64,000 nt of DNA, taken from NCBI RefSeq assembly GCF_907164575.1, contig NZ_CAJQYY010000004.1, forward strand, positions 1-64,000, given 5' to 3'. The position numbers and the translations under genes are program-made. Source of the stretch: Paraburkholderia gardini (GTDB lineage: Bacteria > Pseudomonadota > Gammaproteobacteria > Burkholderiales > Burkholderiaceae). Shown here in pieces: positions 38,318 to 47,845 of the stretch (positions are counted from its first letter, which is position 1; each line of letters starts with the position of its first letter). The notes beneath the pieces are model-generated. The model did not search any database. It was not told the DNA's origin and saw only the letters and a program-made list of their open reading frames with translations.

Positions 38318-39124
38318 ATGACCGCCATACAACCGGCCGGTGACGACTACATTCTCGAACTGGACAACGTCAGCCGTTACTTCGGCAGCGTGATCGCCCT
38401 GAAGGACGTCACGATCAGGCTGAAGCGCGGCGAAGTGCATTGCCTGCTCGGCGACAACGGCGCCGGCAAGTCGACGCTCATCAAGACGCTGGCGGGCGTG
38501 CATCAGCCGAGCGCCGGCGTCTACCGGGTGGACGGCCAGCCGGTGCACTTTACGTCGCCGAAGGACGCGCTCGATCTGGGCATCGCCACCGTCTATCAGG
38601 ATCTGGCGCTGGTGCCGCTGCTGTCGGTGGCGCGCAATTTCTTCATGGGACGGGAGCCGCAGAAGAAACTGTTCGGCTTTCTGAACGTGATGGACCTCGA
38701 CCGGTGCGCGACGGCTTCGCGCGACAAGCTCGCGGAAATGGGCATCAACGTGCGCGATGCGCATCAGCCGATCGGCACGATGTCGGGCGGCGAGAAGCAA
38801 TGTCTGGCGATTGCGCGCGCGATTCACTTCGGCGCACGCGTGCTGATTCTCGACGAGCCGACGGCCGCGCTCGGCGTCAAACAGAGTTTCAACGTGCTGA
38901 AGCTGATTCACACGGCACGCGCGAAAGGCATCTCGGTGATTTTCATCACGCACAACGTGCATCACGCGTATCCGATCGGCGATTCGTTCACGCTGCTCAA
39001 TCGCGGCAAATCGCTCGGCACCTTTACGAAGGACACCATCACCAAGGACGAAGTGCTCGACATGATGGCAGGCGGCGCCGAAATGCAAAAGATGATCGGC
39101 GAACTCGAAGGCGCAACGATCTGA
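38318..39124 (+). CDS. Sugar ABC transporter ATP-binding protein, single-domain (likely inositol)
   Basis: A 268-residue ATPase with one nucleotide-binding domain: Walker [10 protein letters not shown], signature MSGGEKQ, Walker [13 protein letters not shown] and a switch His in [11 protein letters not shown]. Ribose/xylose-type systems usually use a ~500-residue duplicated ATPase; the single-domain FrcA type seen here would have to act as a homodimer. ATG codons at 38315 and 38318 are adjacent; the second has better spacing from AAGGAG. The binding protein, permease and ATPase together form a complete importer. Confidence 0.9.
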   Translation: MTAIQPAGDDYILELDNVSRYFGSVIALKDVTIRLKRGEVHCLLGDNGAGKSTLIKTLAGVHQPSAGVYRVDGQPVHFTSPKDALDLGIATVYQDLALVPLLSVARNFFMGREPQKKLFGFLNVMDLDRCATASRDKLAEMGINVRDAHQPIGTMSGGEKQCLAIARAIHFGARVLILDEPTAALGVKQSFNVLKLIHTARAKGISVIFITHNVHHAYPIGDSFTLLNRGKSLGTFTKDTITKDEVLDMMAGGAEMQKMIGELEGATI

Positions 39125-39224
39125 GCCGCGACGTCCATGCCTTTCATGCTTCGCATGCCCTTGCGCGCCGGGTCGCGTGCCCGGTCGGGCACCCGGTTGC
39201 GCACCTAGACATTCAGGAATATCC

Positions 39225-41255
39225 ATGGCTCTCTCCAGCAAACCCGCGGTAGCCGCCAGCCCGGCCAGCCGCTTCGCACCCGGCCGCAGCCGCGACGTGA
39301 TCTGCCTCGGCCGTCTCGCGGTCGATCTGTACGCACAGCAGGTCGGCGCGCGGCTCGAAGACGTGTCGACGTTCGCGAAGTACCTGGGCGGCTCGTCGGC
39401 GAACATCGCGTTCGGCTGCGCGCGGCTCGGCCTCGAATCCGCGATGCTCGCGCGCGTCGGCAACGACCATATGGGCCGCTTTCTCACGGAGACGCTCGCG
39501 AACGAAGGCTGCGACGTGAGCCACGTGCGTATCGACCAGGAACGTCTGACGGCCCTCGTACTGCTCGGCCTGAAGGACCGCGACACGTTTCCGCTCGTTT
39601 TCTACCGCGAGAACTGCGCGGATATGGCCGTCGACGAAAACGACTTCGACGAGGCGTATATCGCGTCGTCGAAAGCGCTTCTGATCACCGGCACGCATTT
39701 TTCGACGGAACAGGTCAACCGCACGAGCCGCCGCGCGCTCGACTGCGCGCGCCGCAACCAGGTGCGCACGGTGCTCGACATCGACTACCGTCCGGTGCTG
39801 TGGGGCCTGACCGGCAAGGCGGACGGCGAGACGCGCTTCGTCGCGAGTGAAGGCGTCACCGCGCATCTGCAGCGCATCCTGCCGCTCTTCGATCTCGTCA
39901 TCGGCACGGAGGAGGAATTCCGTATCGCCGGCGGCAAGAACGGACTGATCGAAGCGCTCGCGATGGTGCGGGCCGTCACGCCGGCCACGCTCGTCGTGAA
40001 GCGCGGCCCGATGGGCTGCCAGATCATCGACGGCGCGGTCCCCGTCTCGCTCGACAGCGTGCCCGTTCAGGGCGGCGTACAGGTCGAGGTGCTGAACGTG
40101 CTCGGCGCGGGCGACGCGTTCGCCTCGGGGTTCCTGTCCGGCTGGCTGCGCGACGAACCGCTCGAAGCCTGCGCGCGCGCCGCGAACGCGAGCGGCGCGC
40201 TCGTGGTGTCGCGCCACGGCTGCGCGCCGGCCATGCCGACGCCGGCCGAACTCGAATATTTTCTGCGCGAAGCGAAAGCCGACCCACAACGGATGCGCCG
40301 CCCGGATCGCGACGCGACGCTCGCCCGGCTGCATCGCGTCACACCCGCGCGTACCGCCCGCAACGAAGTGCTCGGCTTCGCGTTCGATCATCGCAACCAG
40401 TTCTTCGACCTCGCGCAGCAGACCGGCGCGGACGAATCGCGCATACACACGCTGAAAGGGCTGTTCGTCGAAGCCGTAGCGCAGACGGAAGCCGCCCTCG
40501 GTCTGCAGGGCCGCATCGGCGTGCTGATCGACGACCGTTACGGTCAGGACGCGCTGAACGCCGCAACCGGACGTGGCTGGTGGATCGGCCGCCCGGTGGA
40601 ACTGCCGGGATCGGTGCCGCTCGTCTTCGATCATGGCCGCTCGATCGGCACGACGCTCACGAACTGGCCGCGCGACCATGTCGCGAAATGCCTCGTGCAG
40701 TTTCATCCGGACGAGCCGGTCGAACAGCGGCTCGAACAGGAAGCGCAGCTAAGCGCGCTCTACGACGCGACACAGGCAAGCGGTCACGAACTGCTGCTCG
40801 AAGTGATTCCGCCGAAGAACGCGAATCTGCCGATGGCGTCCGACACCGTGTATCGCGCGCTCAAGCGGCTTTACAACATCGGCATCTATCCGGAATGGTG
40901 GAAGCTCGAACCGATGGAAGCGAGCCAGTGGCAGGCCATCGACGCGCTGATCGCCGAGCGCGACCCGTATTGCCGTGGCGTCGTGCTGCTGGGTCTGTCG
41001 GCGGCCGTCGAGCAGTTGAACGAAGGGTTCCGGGCCGCCGCCGCATCGGCGACGTGTCGCGGTTTCACGGTCGGGCGTACGATCTTTCATGAGCCGAGCC
41101 ATGCGTGGCTCGCGGGACAGATCGACGACGCCGAACTCATCGCGCGCGTGCGCAACGTCTTCGAAACGCTGATCGCTTCGTGGCGTGCGGCCCGCGGCGA
41201 AACCGCGGCGCCGGCCGGCGGGGCGCGCAACGTCCATCAGGAGCAGGCGGCATGA
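39225..41255 (+). CDS. iolC: Bifunctional 5-dehydro-2-deoxygluconokinase / DUF2090 aldolase (IolC-IolJ-type fusion)
   Basis: A 676-residue two-domain enzyme. Residues ~20-345 are a PfkB sugar kinase (CLGRLAVDLYAQQVGARLED, the end motif NVLGAGDAFASGFLSGWL with the catalytic Asp), matching IolC, which phosphorylates 2-deoxy-5-keto-gluconate. Residues ~365-660 are DUF2090, a TIM-barrel domain (VLGFAFDHRNQFFDLAQQTG, PEWWKLEPM, FTVGRTIFHEPSHAWL) that is thought to cleave the phosphorylated product to dihydroxyacetone phosphate and malonate semialdehyde, the job of IolJ. The start at 39225 (MALSSKPAVAAS) is 100 bases after the ATPase gene. The stop overlaps the iolD start (ATGA). The aldolase role is family knowledge, not shown here. 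Confidence 0.9.
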   Translation: MALSSKPAVAASPASRFAPGRSRDVICLGRLAVDLYAQQVGARLEDVSTFAKYLGGSSANIAFGCARLGLESAMLARVGNDHMGRFLTETLANEGCDVSHVRIDQERLTALVLLGLKDRDTFPLVFYRENCADMAVDENDFDEAYIASSKALLITGTHFSTEQVNRTSRRALDCARRNQVRTVLDIDYRPVLWGLTGKADGETRFVASEGVTAHLQRILPLFDLVIGTEEEFRIAGGKNGLIEALAMVRAVTPATLVVKRGPMGCQIIDGAVPVSLDSVPVQGGVQVEVLNVLGAGDAFASGFLSGWLRDEPLEACARAANASGALVVSRHGCAPAMPTPAELEYFLREAKADPQRMRRPDRDATLARLHRVTPARTARNEVLGFAFDHRNQFFDLAQQTGADESRIHTLKGLFVEAVAQTEAALGLQGRIGVLIDDRYGQDALNAATGRGWWIGRPVELPGSVPLVFDHGRSIGTTLTNWPRDHVAKCLVQFHPDEPVEQRLEQEAQLSALYDATQASGHELLLEVIPPKNANLPMASDTVYRALKRLYNIGIYPEWWKLEPMEASQWQAIDALIAERDPYCRGVVLLGLSAAVEQLNEGFRAAAASATCRGFTVGRTIFHEPSHAWLAGQIDDAELIARVRNVFETLIASWRAARGETAAPAGGARNVHQEQAA

Positions 41256-43234
41256 ACCAGCGTGTGTTGCATCACGATACGGCGCCCGCCAACGAAGCGA
41301 CGCAGGTGTCCCCAGGCGGCACGATCCGCCTGACCGGCGCGCAGGCGATCGTGCGCTATCTGGCCGCGCAGCGCGTCGTCACCGAAGACGGCAGCGGCAC
41401 CGAGCCGCTCTTCGGCGGCGTATTCGCGATCTTTGGACACGGCAACGTCGCGGGACTCGGCGAAGCGCTGTATCAGCATCGCCACGAATTGCCGACGCTG
41501 CGCGCGCACAACGAACAGGCGATGGCGCACAGCGCGATCGCCTTCGCGAAAGCGCATTTCCGCCGGCGCATGATGGCCGTCACCACGTCGATCGGCCCCG
41601 GCGCGACGAACCTGCTGACAGCGGCGGCGCTCGCGCACGTCAACCGTCTGCCGGTCCTGCTGCTGCCCGGCGACATCTTCGTGTCGCGCGCGCCCGATCC
41701 GGTGTTGCAGCAGATCGAGGATTTCCACGACGGCGGCATTTCGGCGAACGACGCGTTCAAACCCGTCTCGCGCTATTTCGACCGCATCGTGCATCCGGCG
41801 CAGTTGCTGACCGCATTGCCGCGCGCGATCCGCGTGCTGACCGACGCGGCGTTGTGCGGCCCGGTCACGCTGGCGCTACCGCAGGACGTGCAGGCCGCGG
41901 CGTTCGACTTCCCGGCGGATTTCTTCGCGCCGCGCGTCGTGCCGTTCCACTCGCCCGCGCCGGTCGCGCATGAACTCGACGCGGCGCTGGAACGGCTGAA
42001 GAGCGCGAAGCATCCGCTGATCGTCGCGGGCGGCGGCGTGCTGTACGGCCGCGCGACCGATACGCTCAAGGCGTTCGCCGCGCGGCACGGCATTCCCGTC
42101 GCCGAAACGCAGGCCGGCAAGGGCTCGCTCGCGTGGGACGATCCGCTCAACACGGGCGCGCTCGGCGTGACCGGCTCGCCGGCCGCGAACGAACTCGCGC
42201 ATCGCGCCGATTGCGTGCTGGCCGTCGGCACGCGTCTGCAGGACTTCACGACCGGCTCGAACACGCTCTTCGCGCAGGCCGACGTCATCGGCATCAATGC
42301 GAACGCGTTCGACGGCATGAAGCATCGCGGCGTGGTAGTCGAAGCGGATGCGCGTCTCGCGCTGGAAGCGCTTACCGCGCGGCTGGGCGCATGGCGCGCC
42401 GACGCCGGCTGGACGCAGCGTGCGCAGCAGCTCGGCGGCGCATGGCGCGAGACGATCGGAAAGCTCACGCACGCGCCGCAGCGCGAAGGCGTGCTGCCCT
42501 ACGACGCCGACGTGATCGGCGCCGTGCAGCGCTCCAGCGCGCGCTCGACCACCGACGACATCGTCGTCTGCGCGGCGGGCACGCTGCCGGCGGAGCTGCA
42601 CAAGCTGTGGCGCACCGGGCGGCCGGGCGGCTATCACGTCGAATACGGCTACTCGTGCATGGGCTACGAGATCGCGGGCGGTCTCGGCGCGAAGCTCGCG
42701 CGGCCCGAGCGCGACGTCATCGTGATGGTCGGCGACGGCAGCTATCTGATGCTCAACAGCGAGATCGCGACGTCGGTGATGCTGGGCGCGAAGCTGATCG
42801 TCGTCGTGCTCGACAATCGCGGTTACGGCTGTATCAACCGCCTGCAGCAGGCGTGCGGCGGTGAGCCCTTCAACAACATGTTCGACGACTGCGCGCAAGG
42901 CCCGCCCGGCGCACCGGCGGTGGATTTCGCCGCGCACGCGCGTGCACTCGGCGCGCTCGCGGAGCATGTCGCGAACGTCGGCGAACTCGAAGCCGCGCTG
43001 CAACGTGCGCGCGCGGCGGATCGCACCTACGTGATCAGCATCGACACCGACGCGGCCCGCACCACCGACGATGGCGGCTGGTGGTGGGAAGTGGCCGTGC
43101 CCGAGGTATCGAGCCGCCCCGCCGTACGCGAAGCCCGCGCGAAATACGAAGCCCAGATGGCCGCGCGCGAACGCGGCGACGTGCGTGATGCCGGCGATAA
43201 CGGTGATAGCGGCGATAATGCGGCCAACGATTGA
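41252..43234 (+). CDS. iolD: 3D-(3,5/4)-trihydroxycyclohexane-1,2-dione hydrolase
   Basis: A 660-residue thiamine diphosphate enzyme that opens the ring of trihydroxycyclohexane-dione to 5-deoxy-glucuronate. It has the acetolactate-synthase-like layout: N-terminal domain with catalytic Glu in LRAHNEQAMAHSAI, a central domain, and a C-terminal domain with the TPP/Mg motif MVGDGSYLMLNSEI ending in DNRGYGCINRLQQ. IFGHGNVAGLGEAL at the start is IolD-specific. The start ATG overlaps the iolC stop. The last ~20 residues are an unusual Gly/Asp/Asn-rich tail. iolE follows 10 bases after the stop. Confidence 0.95.
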   Translation: MNQRVLHHDTAPANEATQVSPGGTIRLTGAQAIVRYLAAQRVVTEDGSGTEPLFGGVFAIFGHGNVAGLGEALYQHRHELPTLRAHNEQAMAHSAIAFAKAHFRRRMMAVTTSIGPGATNLLTAAALAHVNRLPVLLLPGDIFVSRAPDPVLQQIEDFHDGGISANDAFKPVSRYFDRIVHPAQLLTALPRAIRVLTDAALCGPVTLALPQDVQAAAFDFPADFFAPRVVPFHSPAPVAHELDAALERLKSAKHPLIVAGGGVLYGRATDTLKAFAARHGIPVAETQAGKGSLAWDDPLNTGALGVTGSPAANELAHRADCVLAVGTRLQDFTTGSNTLFAQADVIGINANAFDGMKHRGVVVEADARLALEALTARLGAWRADAGWTQRAQQLGGAWRETIGKLTHAPQREGVLPYDADVIGAVQRSSARSTTDDIVVCAAGTLPAELHKLWRTGRPGGYHVEYGYSCMGYEIAGGLGAKLARPERDVIVMVGDGSYLMLNSEIATSVMLGAKLIVVVLDNRGYGCINRLQQACGGEPFNNMFDDCAQGPPGAPAVDFAAHARALGALAEHVANVGELEAALQRARAADRTYVISIDTDAARTTDDGGWWWEVAVPEVSSRPAVREARAKYEAQMAARERGDVRDAGDNGDSGDNAAND

Positions 43235-43244
43235 GGACATCCGT

Positions 43245-44159
43245 ATGACTGACTTTGAAGTACGTATCGGCATCAACCCGCTCTCGTGGATGAACGACGA
43301 CCTGCCCTCGCTTGGCGGCGAGACGCCGCTCGAGCTCGCGCTGACCGAAGGCCGCGAAATCGGCTACGACGGGTTTGAACTCGGCAACAAGTTTCCCCGC
43401 GAACCCCAGGCGCTGAAGACGCTGCTCGCGCAATACGATCTCGCGCTCGTCTCCGGCTGGTATTCGGGACGTCTGGCGAAACGCAGCGTCGCGGAAGAAA
43501 TCGAATCCGTGGGTCCGCATCTCGACCTGCTCGCGAAAAACGGTGCGACGGTCATGGTGTACGGCGAAGTCGCGGATTCGATCCAGGGCGCGCCGCAACC
43601 GCTCTATCAACGGCCGCGCTTTTTCTCCGACGCGCAGTGGGAACAGTACGCCGCGCGCCTCGATGAATTCGCGCGTTACACGCTAAGCCGCGGCGTGCGG
43701 GTTGCGTATCACCATCACATGGGCGCGTACGTCGAAACGCCTTCGGACGTCGACCGCCTGATGTCGCTCACGAGCGACGCCGTCGGTCTGCTCTTTGACG
43801 CCGGACACATCACGTTCGCGGGCGGTGATCCGGTCGAGATGCTCGACAAACACATCGCGCGCGTATGCCACGTTCATTGCAAGGACGTGCGGCCCGCCGT
43901 CATCAAGCTCGCGCGCAACCGCAACTGGAGCTTCCTCGACGCCGTGATCAACGGCGCGTTCACCGTGCCGGGCGACGGCACCGTCGATTTCGCGTCGATC
44001 ATCGGCCGTCTGAAACAGCACGGATATCGTGGATGGCTCGTGGTCGAAGCCGAACAGGATCCGGTGATCGCGGCTTCGTACAAGTATGCGCAGAAGGGTT
44101 ACCAGACGTTGCGATCGCTTGTCGACGCGCCGCTGGCCCCAACCAGGGAGGCAGCATGA
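43245..44159 (+). CDS. iolE: Inosose dehydratase
   Basis: A 304-residue xylose-isomerase-like TIM-barrel enzyme that dehydrates scyllo-inosose to trihydroxycyclohexane-dione, the second step of inositol catabolism. Family marks: VRIGINPLSWMNDDLPSLGG at the start, GYDGFELGNKFPRE, AYHHHMGAYVET and LLFDAGHITFAGGDP, CHVHCKDVR (metal-binding His/Asp residues). The ATG at 43245 follows GAGGACATCC. Its stop overlaps the iolB start. Length is normal. Confidence 0.95.
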   Translation: MTDFEVRIGINPLSWMNDDLPSLGGETPLELALTEGREIGYDGFELGNKFPREPQALKTLLAQYDLALVSGWYSGRLAKRSVAEEIESVGPHLDLLAKNGATVMVYGEVADSIQGAPQPLYQRPRFFSDAQWEQYAARLDEFARYTLSRGVRVAYHHHMGAYVETPSDVDRLMSLTSDAVGLLFDAGHITFAGGDPVEMLDKHIARVCHVHCKDVRPAVIKLARNRNWSFLDAVINGAFTVPGDGTVDFASIIGRLKQHGYRGWLVVEAEQDPVIAASYKYAQKGYQTLRSLVDAPLAPTREAA

Positions 44160-44962
44160 GTCTGCTCGTCAAGGCACAGCGCGATGGCCAGACAATCGCG
44201 CGCGTGACACCGCAGTCCGCCGCGTGGCGATACGTCGGGTTCGCCGCGTACCGGATGGACGCGGAAGAAATCATCTACGTGCACGAAACTGTGCGCGAAT
44301 CGTGCATCGTCGTGCTGACGGGCACGGTCGATATCGAAACCGCCGACACGAAATGGACGAGCCTCGGTTCGCGCGACAGCGTCTTCGAAGATGCCGCGCC
44401 CTACGCCGTCTACATTCCGCCCGGCGTGCGCACGACGATTCGCGCGACGCGGCACGCGGAGATCGGCATTGCCAGCGCGCCGGCCACCGGCACGCTGCCG
44501 GCCCGCCTGATCGAGCCTTCGCAGATGAAGCGCTCGACGCGTGGCAAAGGTCAGAATACCCGTTACGTCTGCGACATTCTTCCGCAGACCGAAGCGGCGG
44601 AATCGCTGCTGGTGGTCGAGGTTCGCACGCCCGGCGGCCATGCGTCGAGCTATCCGCCGCACAAGCACGACACGGATAACGTGCCGCTGGAAAGCTCGCT
44701 CGAGGAGACGTACTACCACCGCCTGAATCCGCCGCAAGGCTTCGCGTTCCAGCGCGTGTACACCGATTCGCGCGATATCGACGAATCGCTCGCGGTCGAG
44801 AATCACGATGTAGTGATGGTGCCGCGCGGCTATCACCCGGTCGTGGTGCCGTATGGGTACGACTCGTATTATCTGAACGTGATGGCCGGCAAGCAGCGCG
44901 TGTGGCACTTTAAAAACGATCCGGCGCATGAGTGGATCGTGGAACGTGACGCAAAGGCCTGA
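44156..44962 (+). CDS. iolB: 5-deoxy-glucuronate isomerase
   Basis: A 268-residue cupin-type isomerase (KduI/IolB family) converting 5-deoxy-glucuronate to 2-deoxy-5-keto-gluconate, the substrate of IolC. The metal-binding region is SSYPPHKHDTDNVPLESSLE, followed by EETYYHRLNPPQGFAFQRVY and GYHPVVVPYGYDSYYLNVMA, all conserved in IolB. The ATG overlaps the iolE stop and has a GGGAGG box. It is the last gene of the operon; the opposing livF gene ends only four bases away, so no terminator fits between them. Confidence 0.95.
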   Translation: MSLLVKAQRDGQTIARVTPQSAAWRYVGFAAYRMDAEEIIYVHETVRESCIVVLTGTVDIETADTKWTSLGSRDSVFEDAAPYAVYIPPGVRTTIRATRHAEIGIASAPATGTLPARLIEPSQMKRSTRGKGQNTRYVCDILPQTEAAESLLVVEVRTPGGHASSYPPHKHDTDNVPLESSLEETYYHRLNPPQGFAFQRVYTDSRDIDESLAVENHDVVMVPRGYHPVVVPYGYDSYYLNVMAGKQRVWHFKNDPAHEWIVERDAKA

Positions 44963-44966
44963 ATCG

Positions 44967-45710
44967 TTACAGCGGGCGGATTACGTGTGCTTCCTGGCCA
45001 ACGCCGAGCCATTCGTGCATCACGTGATCCTGCTCGCGAAACGCTTCAAACGTACCGTCAAAGACGATCTCGCCGTGGCCCATTACGGCGATCCGGCTCG
45101 CGATGTCATGTGCGATGACGAGCCGCTGCTCGATCAGCAGCACCGCCATGCCGCGCTCGCGAAGCTGCGCGAGACAACCGCTGACCTGCGCGACGAGCCG
45201 GGCGGCAAGCCCTTCGGCCGGCTCGTCGATGACGAGCAGATCGGGGCCGCCGAGAAGTGCTCGCGCAAGTGTCAGCATTTGCTGCTCGCCGCCGGAGAGT
45301 GCGCCGGCACGGGTCGCCCGTCGTTCGTGAAGGATCGGAAAAAGCGCGTACGCGTCATCGAGCGTGAAGCGCGGTTGCGCGCCTTTCGCTCGACGCGGCG
45401 CCACGCCGAGTTCGAGATTCTCACGCACCGTCAAAGCCGGAAAGACATCGCGATGTTCGGGAACGTAGCCTATGCCGAGCCGCGCGATCTCGAAGGTGCG
45501 CCGCCCCGCGAGCGGCTGGCCGGCGAACTGCATGCGGCCCTTCGTGCGCACGAGACCCATGATCGCTTTCGCGAGCGTCGAGCGACCGGAGCCGTTGCGC
45601 CCCACAAGCGCGACGACCTCGCCCGCCTCGATACGCAGATCGACGCCGAAGAGCGCCTGGCTCGCGCCGTACCACGCACACAGGCCATCGATGTCGAGCA
45701 AGGTGGTCAT
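44967..45710 (-). CDS. livF: Branched-chain amino acid-type ABC transporter ATPase (LivF-like) with Arg in Walker A
   Basis: A 247-residue ABC ATPase of the LivF type: signature LSGGEQQMLTLARAL, Walker B LLVIDEPAEGL and the LivF-like GIGYVPEHRDVFPALTVREN. The Walker A motif reads GRNGSGRST, so the usually invariant lysine is arginine (Arg43, codon CGC at 45582-45584). That change normally weakens ATP hydrolysis; the partner LivG-type domain keeps lysine, so one functional site may suffice. The ATG at 45708-45710 overlaps the stop of the LivM-LivG fusion gene. It is the last gene of a five-gene minus-strand unit. The gene symbol is by family; the substrate need not be an amino acid. Confidence 0.88.
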   Translation of the reverse strand: MTTLLDIDGLCAWYGASQALFGVDLRIEAGEVVALVGRNGSGRSTLAKAIMGLVRTKGRMQFAGQPLAGRRTFEIARLGIGYVPEHRDVFPALTVRENLELGVAPRRAKGAQPRFTLDDAYALFPILHERRATRAGALSGGEQQMLTLARALLGGPDLLVIDEPAEGLAARLVAQVSGCLAQLRERGMAVLLIEQRLVIAHDIASRIAVMGHGEIVFDGTFEAFREQDHVMHEWLGVGQEAHVIRPL

Positions 45711-47845
45711 CGGACGGGATCCTCACCGAGGTAGGCCGCGCGAACGTTTCTGTCCGCGCGGATGGCTTCCGGTGTACCCGTCGCGATCACGCGCCCCTGC
45801 ACGAGTACGGAGACGCGGTCGGCGAGGCTGAAGACCGCGTCCATATCGTGTTCGATCATCAGCAGCGTGCGGCCCCGGGTTGCTTCGCGGATCAGTTCGA
45901 TGGCGCGCGCGGCTTCGGCGCGATTCATGCCGGCTGTCGGCTCGTCGAGCAGCAGTACGGGCGCGCCGCCCGCGAGCGCGATGCCCAGGTCAAGCGCGCG
46001 CTGTTCGGCGTAGCTGAGTGTGCCCGCAAGCACATGCCGGCGCGGCGCGAGACCCACGGCGTCGAGCACGCGGTCGACGCGCGCGTCGACCGCACGGGCA
46101 TGCAGCCACCGATGCCACCAGTGCACGCCATCGCCGTTCGCCGCGAGCACGGCGCAGCGCAGGTTGTCGAGCACCGTCAGGCGGCCGAAGACGCTCGTCG
46201 TCTGGAAGCTGCGCGCGACACCGCCACGGCTGATCGCGGCTGGCGTCGATCGCGTCGTATCGACGCCGTTGATTTCGATGCGCCCCGCACTCACCCGGCC
46301 GGCGCCGGCGATCAGGTTGAAGAGCGTCGATTTGCCCGCGCCGTTCGGGCCGATCAGCGCGTGCCGCTCGCCGGCCGCGATGCTCAGATCGACGCCACGA
46401 AGTATCGCGGTCCCGTCGACGCTTTTCTCGACGCCCCGGAGGACGAGCGCGGGCGCGCCGGGTTTGATCGCGGATGGCGTGCTGACGGTAGCTGTTGAAC
46501 GGGGTGTGATGATGTCCGCACCGGCCGCGGCAGGTGCAACGGTTGCCGCTTCGCCGCGAAGCCATTCGAGACGCGCCCATTCACGTTGTGCACGACGTCG
46601 TATCAACCAGCCAGCGAACGCCAGCACGACAATCGCCGCGCAGATCGCGGCAATCCGCGCGGTCGTATCGATTGCAAGCGAACCAAAAAGCACGACGTGT
46701 CCGCCCATTTCATCCGCCGACTGCATCGCATACGCGTACTGCACCGCCAGCACGACGGCGAGTATCCAGGCCAGACCAGCGCAGGCATCGGACAACGCGG
46801 CGCCCGAACATGCGCGCCATCCGTGCCGGCGTAATCGCGTAACGGCACGCGCCAGCAGCCCGGCGACACCATCCGGCGAATGCACGACGATCACAATGAA
46901 CAACAGCCCCAGGTAAAACAGCCACGCACGTGTCACGCTCGCCACCGCGACGCTGAAAAACACCAGCACGACCGCGCCCGCGACCGGCCCAAAAAACGCA
47001 CCGGTTCCACCAATCACGGTTGCGATCAGCACCGAGCCCGAGCGCAACATACCGACGCTTTCTGTCGACACCAGCTCGACGTTGATGAGCCCCAGCGTGC
47101 CCGCGACGCCCGCGAAGAACGACGCCAGCACGAACATCCGATACCGCACGCCCCGTGGATCGCAACCCGTCGACGCCGCGCGCACCGGATTGTCACGCAC
47201 CGCATTCGCGAGCCGCACGAACGGCGTGCGCGACAGCGCCCACATCGCGAGCGTGGCGAGCAGGCACCAGCACGCGATCACCGCATACGCTTCGCGCGCC
47301 GGGCCAAACGTAAACGTCCCCCACGCGGGGCCGCCCGCGCGGTCGATCGACACACCCGCTTCACCGCCGAACCAGTCGGGCAACGACCACGCCGCAGCCG
47401 CCACGAGCTCCCCGATGCCAAGCGTGATCATCGCGAACGCAGTACCCGCGCGACGCGTCGCGACGAGGCCCGCGATCGCACCGGCAAGCGCGCCGCCCAC
47501 GCCGCCTGCAAGCGGCAGCCACGGTAACGCGATGCCATACCGGTTAAAGAGATGCGCCGCGACGAGCGCGCCGAGCCCGGCAAACGCGGCGTGACCAAAC
47601 GAAAGCAGGCCTGTCTCGCCGAGCAGCAGGTTCCAGGAGAGCGCGAGGACGATCATCGACGCGGTTTGCGCCAGATACGCGAGCATCCAGCTCTGCGACG
47701 ACAGGCCCAGCGGCGCGACAAGCAGCGCGATCAACGCGAGCCACGACAGGCCGGTTCGCCACGCCGACGCATGCGCGTGCGATTCGCCACCGGCGCCTGC
47801 GCTGCCGGACAAGTGAGGAGCGCGATGCAAATCAGGCCTCGTCAT
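45707..47845 (-). CDS. LivM-LivG fusion: ABC permease joined to ATPase
   Basis: A 712-residue fusion protein. Residues ~30-345 are a LivM-type permease (SWNLLLGETGLLSFGHAAFAG, VIGGTGAFFGPVAGA). Residues ~345-430 add two further hydrophobic segments not usual for LivM. Residues ~465-712 are a LivG-type ATPase with an intact Walker A GPNGAGKST (Lys505), signature LSYAEQRALDLG and Walker B VLLLDEPTAGMN. The start at 47845 (MTRPDLHRAPHL) overlaps the end of livH by 14 bases; the frame extends further upstream only as antisense-like arginine-rich sequence. It overlaps livF by 4 bases. Fused LivM-LivG proteins exist in some proteobacteria; substrate unknown and no binding-protein gene is adjacent. 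Confidence 0.88.
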   Translation of the reverse strand: MTRPDLHRAPHLSGSAGAGGESHAHASAWRTGLSWLALIALLVAPLGLSSQSWMLAYLAQTASMIVLALSWNLLLGETGLLSFGHAAFAGLGALVAAHLFNRYGIALPWLPLAGGVGGALAGAIAGLVATRRAGTAFAMITLGIGELVAAAAWSLPDWFGGEAGVSIDRAGGPAWGTFTFGPAREAYAVIACWCLLATLAMWALSRTPFVRLANAVRDNPVRAASTGCDPRGVRYRMFVLASFFAGVAGTLGLINVELVSTESVGMLRSGSVLIATVIGGTGAFFGPVAGAVVLVFFSVAVASVTRAWLFYLGLLFIVIVVHSPDGVAGLLARAVTRLRRHGWRACSGAALSDACAGLAWILAVVLAVQYAYAMQSADEMGGHVVLFGSLAIDTTARIAAICAAIVVLAFAGWLIRRRAQREWARLEWLRGEAATVAPAAAGADIITPRSTATVSTPSAIKPGAPALVLRGVEKSVDGTAILRGVDLSIAAGERHALIGPNGAGKSTLFNLIAGAGRVSAGRIEINGVDTTRSTPAAISRGGVARSFQTTSVFGRLTVLDNLRCAVLAANGDGVHWWHRWLHARAVDARVDRVLDAVGLAPRRHVLAGTLSYAEQRALDLGIALAGGAPVLLLDEPTAGMNRAEAARAIELIREATRGRTLLMIEHDMDAVFSLADRVSVLVQGRVIATGTPEAIRADRNVRAAYLGEDPVR

